Shown here: one piece after another, positions 19,239 through 21,373 of the stretch
Layout of the letters: the number at the start of each line of letters is the position of its first letter
Position numbering within the stretch: the stretch's first letter is position 1
Assembly: GCA_044225565.1 (NCBI GenBank)
Contig: JBGAIL010000078.1
Coordinates: forward strand, 1-21,373
Direction: 5' to 3'
Origin: CAVXAE01 sp044225565
GTDB taxonomy: Bacteria; Pseudomonadota; Gammaproteobacteria; Steroidobacterales; Steroidobacteraceae
DNA: 21,373 nt
The notes under the pieces: model-generated
Told to the model about the DNA's origin: nothing
Seen by the model: the letters and a program-made list of their open reading frames with translations, nothing else
Databases searched by the model: none
Made by a program: the position numbers and the translations under genes

Positions 19239-21373
19239 TCAGAATTTCGCGCGCAGCGTGAACGTGACGTTGCGGCTCGCCGTACCAGTTGCCGTACCTG
19301 CTGGTCCCCACCGTCGCGTAGTAGGTCTTGTCGAAGAGATTGGAGACGTTGAGAGCCGCCGTCACCGCATCGCTGACGCGGTATTCCGCAAATGCGTTCC
19401 AGAGGGAATAGCCGCCCTGCCGGAATTCGTACGCGACCGGATCGCCCACGACGTTCCCATCCGCATCGAAGGAGAATGCCGTGCCCGAGACGTAATTGTC
19501 GGTCTGCACGGTGACCCCGCCTCCCAGCCGCAGCTTGCCGCTCGTGCCGGCGACGTCGTAGACGCCGAACGCCTTGAACAGATGGCGTGGAGTGCGCGAA
19601 TGGTAACGCCCGGAGCCGGCGAGTTTGTCCTGGTTGTCGTTGTACGTATAGCCGGCCGTCAGCGTCACCCCGTGGAAGCGCTCGGTCGAAACCTCCGCAT
19701 CGACGCCCTGGCTCACGACATCTCCATCGTCCAGATAGCAGCAGCTCGCGCCGAGCTGTCCAGGGCTGTAGGGATAGCGGAAATCCTCCACCGCCTCGCC
19801 TTCGCGCTCGATGCGATAGAGCGCCACGGCAGCGGTCATCGCCCCGCCCGCCAGATCACCTTTGCCTCCGATCTCGTAGTTGCGCCCGCTGATGGGTTTC
19901 AGCGGCGTTCCGGGAGGCGGGCCTTTGAGGCTGCCCGCCTGGGAGGTGTAGGTCTCCCCGATGCTCGCATAGAGGTTCCAGTGCGGATTGAGGTCGTAGA
20001 CCAGGCCTCCATACGGCGTGAAGACGCCGCTGTCCTCGTACCGGGTCACGCTGGCGGCGCCGTCCGCGATGCTGGTGAAGACGGACTCGAACTCGTACCT
20101 GCTGTAGCGTCCTCCGAGCATCACGTGCAGCGGCTCGGCCACGTGCAGGCGAAGCATCGCGTAGACGCCGCTCTGCGTGATGCCGGGAACATACGAGTAC
20201 GCGGGCGGCAGGTAGGCCTCGGGCTTCGGATAGCTCGCCGGGTCGAACGAGAAGACGTCCCCCATGTCGTAGGGCTCTCCCGAACCGGACTGCGACACGC
20301 TGGCGATGCCCACGTCCTGCCAGCTCGCACCGAGCACCAGCTGATGCCCACGCCCGAACAGCGTCAGCGGGCCACTGAGGGAGACGTCGACCGACTTCTG
20401 GGTGATGTCGCCGAACTGCCGGGACGGAAGCGCGGAAGGGCCGAGATGCGTGACGGGATTGATCGCGCTGAAGTAGTTGAGTCCCGCGCGCTCCTCGTGC
20501 TGCTCCAGGTAGTGCGCATCCGCCTTCAGCACCCAGCGGCTTCCGAAACCCTGCTCGAGGCCGAGGAAGGCCGATTTGATGTGCGTGTCGTAGTAGCTCC
20601 ACTCGGGAGTGAGGTACGCGGAGCGCGGCAGGCCGAGGTCGCCGCCGGAGCTGAAACGAGGCAACCCGTAGGCGAAGTACGGCAGCTCCTGGTCTTCATA
20701 GCTTGCACCCGCGGTCAGCGTGGTGCGCTCCGTCACGTCGGCCTCGAGAATGCCGTAGGCGAGCGTCTTGCGGCCATCGCGGGCCGTGTCGAAAAAGCTC
20801 CCCTGGTTGGTGTAAGAGGCCACTCCACGAGCTTTCAGCCGGCCGTCGAAGGCGACGGGACCGCTCACGTCGAGCTGCCCCTGATACGTGTTCCATCGGC
20901 CCGCCGAAGCGTTGACCATGGCCTGCGGAGTCGATGTCGGCCGCTTGCGCACCAGGTTCACGCGCCCACCCGGCTCTCCCGCTCCGGAGAACAATCCGTC
21001 GGCGCCGCGCAGCACCTCCACGCGCTCGAACTGCACCATGTCGGGCAACGCATTGCCGTAGCCGATGCTCCGATCCAGCGAGGCGCCGCCATCGAGCTGC
21101 AGGTTGGTGATGTTGAAGCCGCGCGAGTAGAAATTGGCGAAGAGCGAGCTCGCCCTCTGCAGGGTGATGCCCGTCGTCGCATCGAGCGCATCGGTCAGCG
21201 TCTGGATGTGCTGGTCCTCGATGCGCTGGCGATCGATCACGGTGACCGACTGGGGCACCTCCTTCTGGGTACCGCCCGTCTTCCCCATCCACAGCGCCGA
21301 ACCGGTGATCACGATCGACTGGATTCCCTCTTCCCCGGCGTCCGCGGCCGCCACGCTCTGCGACTCCCCGTCC
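19239..21373 (-). CDS. Siderophore-type TonB-dependent receptor, N-terminus outside the window, frame lesion at its end
   Basis: About 711 residues of an outer-membrane receptor are present. The frame is open to the window edge, so the signal peptide and any N-terminal signalling domain are not seen. A TonB-box-like segment (IQSIVITGSA) is followed by the plug (VPQSVTVIDRQRIED, then FERVEVLRGADGLFSGAGEP) and the barrel. The family pattern is that of ferric-siderophore receptors such as FhuE/FpvA. Near 19270-19276 the frame slips after WYGEP; in the shifted frame the end reads NVTFTLRAKF followed by TGA at 19239, a normal barrel terminus. The slip is one base too many or two too few. Unshifted, translation runs into hydrolase 3 and gives a false fusion of about 1200 residues. 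Hydrolase 3 begins 12 bp after the true stop, so receptor and hydrolases probably form one operon. Confidence 0.85.

Overview
The window is GC-rich, almost fully coding DNA from a Gram-negative bacterium. It holds two TonB-dependent outer-membrane receptors, a FecI/FecR-type sigma/anti-sigma pair, a lipoprotein quinohemoprotein and many proteins with signal peptides. This looks like an environmental proteobacterium, possibly a gammaproteobacterium of the Xanthomonadales/Nevskiales/Steroidobacter kind. That placement is inferred from gene content and base composition only. There are no RNA genes, insertion sequences or CRISPR arrays that I can see. All genes but one lie on the minus strand, so the summary reads from high to low coordinates.

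Region A (21373 to 14339): a siderophore-type TonB receptor, cut by the window edge, is followed by three secreted serine hydrolases of the class C beta-lactamase/PBP fold. The first hydrolase and the last residues of the receptor carry frame lesions that make them read as one false fusion. The second and third hydrolases in the order of transcription are intact. Hydrolases 3 and 2 (numbered by position) are paralogues sharing the same extra C-terminal domain; hydrolase 1 is more distant and has a longer, apparently duplicated C-terminus.

Region B (13077 to 14338): the only plus-strand gene is an AAA+ ATPase with a DUF4143-like C-terminus. It is broken by two one-base frameshifts. In front of it are two tandem palindromes with centres 21 bp apart, which look like a two-site operator. 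No regulator gene lies nearby.

Region C (12964 to 8088): a KgtP-like MHS-family transporter, then a 1162-residue secreted tricorn-type S41 peptidase.

Region D (8076 to 1): an ECF sigma factor, FecR anti-sigma factor, STN-domain TonB receptor, lipoprotein PQQ/cytochrome c alcohol dehydrogenase and CocE-type hydrolase are packed with overlaps or gaps of at most 43 bp. This looks like one transcription unit. A likely reading is that the receptor senses and imports an unknown substrate and signals through FecR to the sigma factor. The dehydrogenase and hydrolase would then process an alcohol and an ester or amide outside the cytoplasm. The hydrolase is frameshifted near 690 and runs off the window.

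Five frame lesions in conserved genes within 21 kb mean that either the sequence contains base errors or several accessory genes are decaying. This cannot be settled from the sequence alone.
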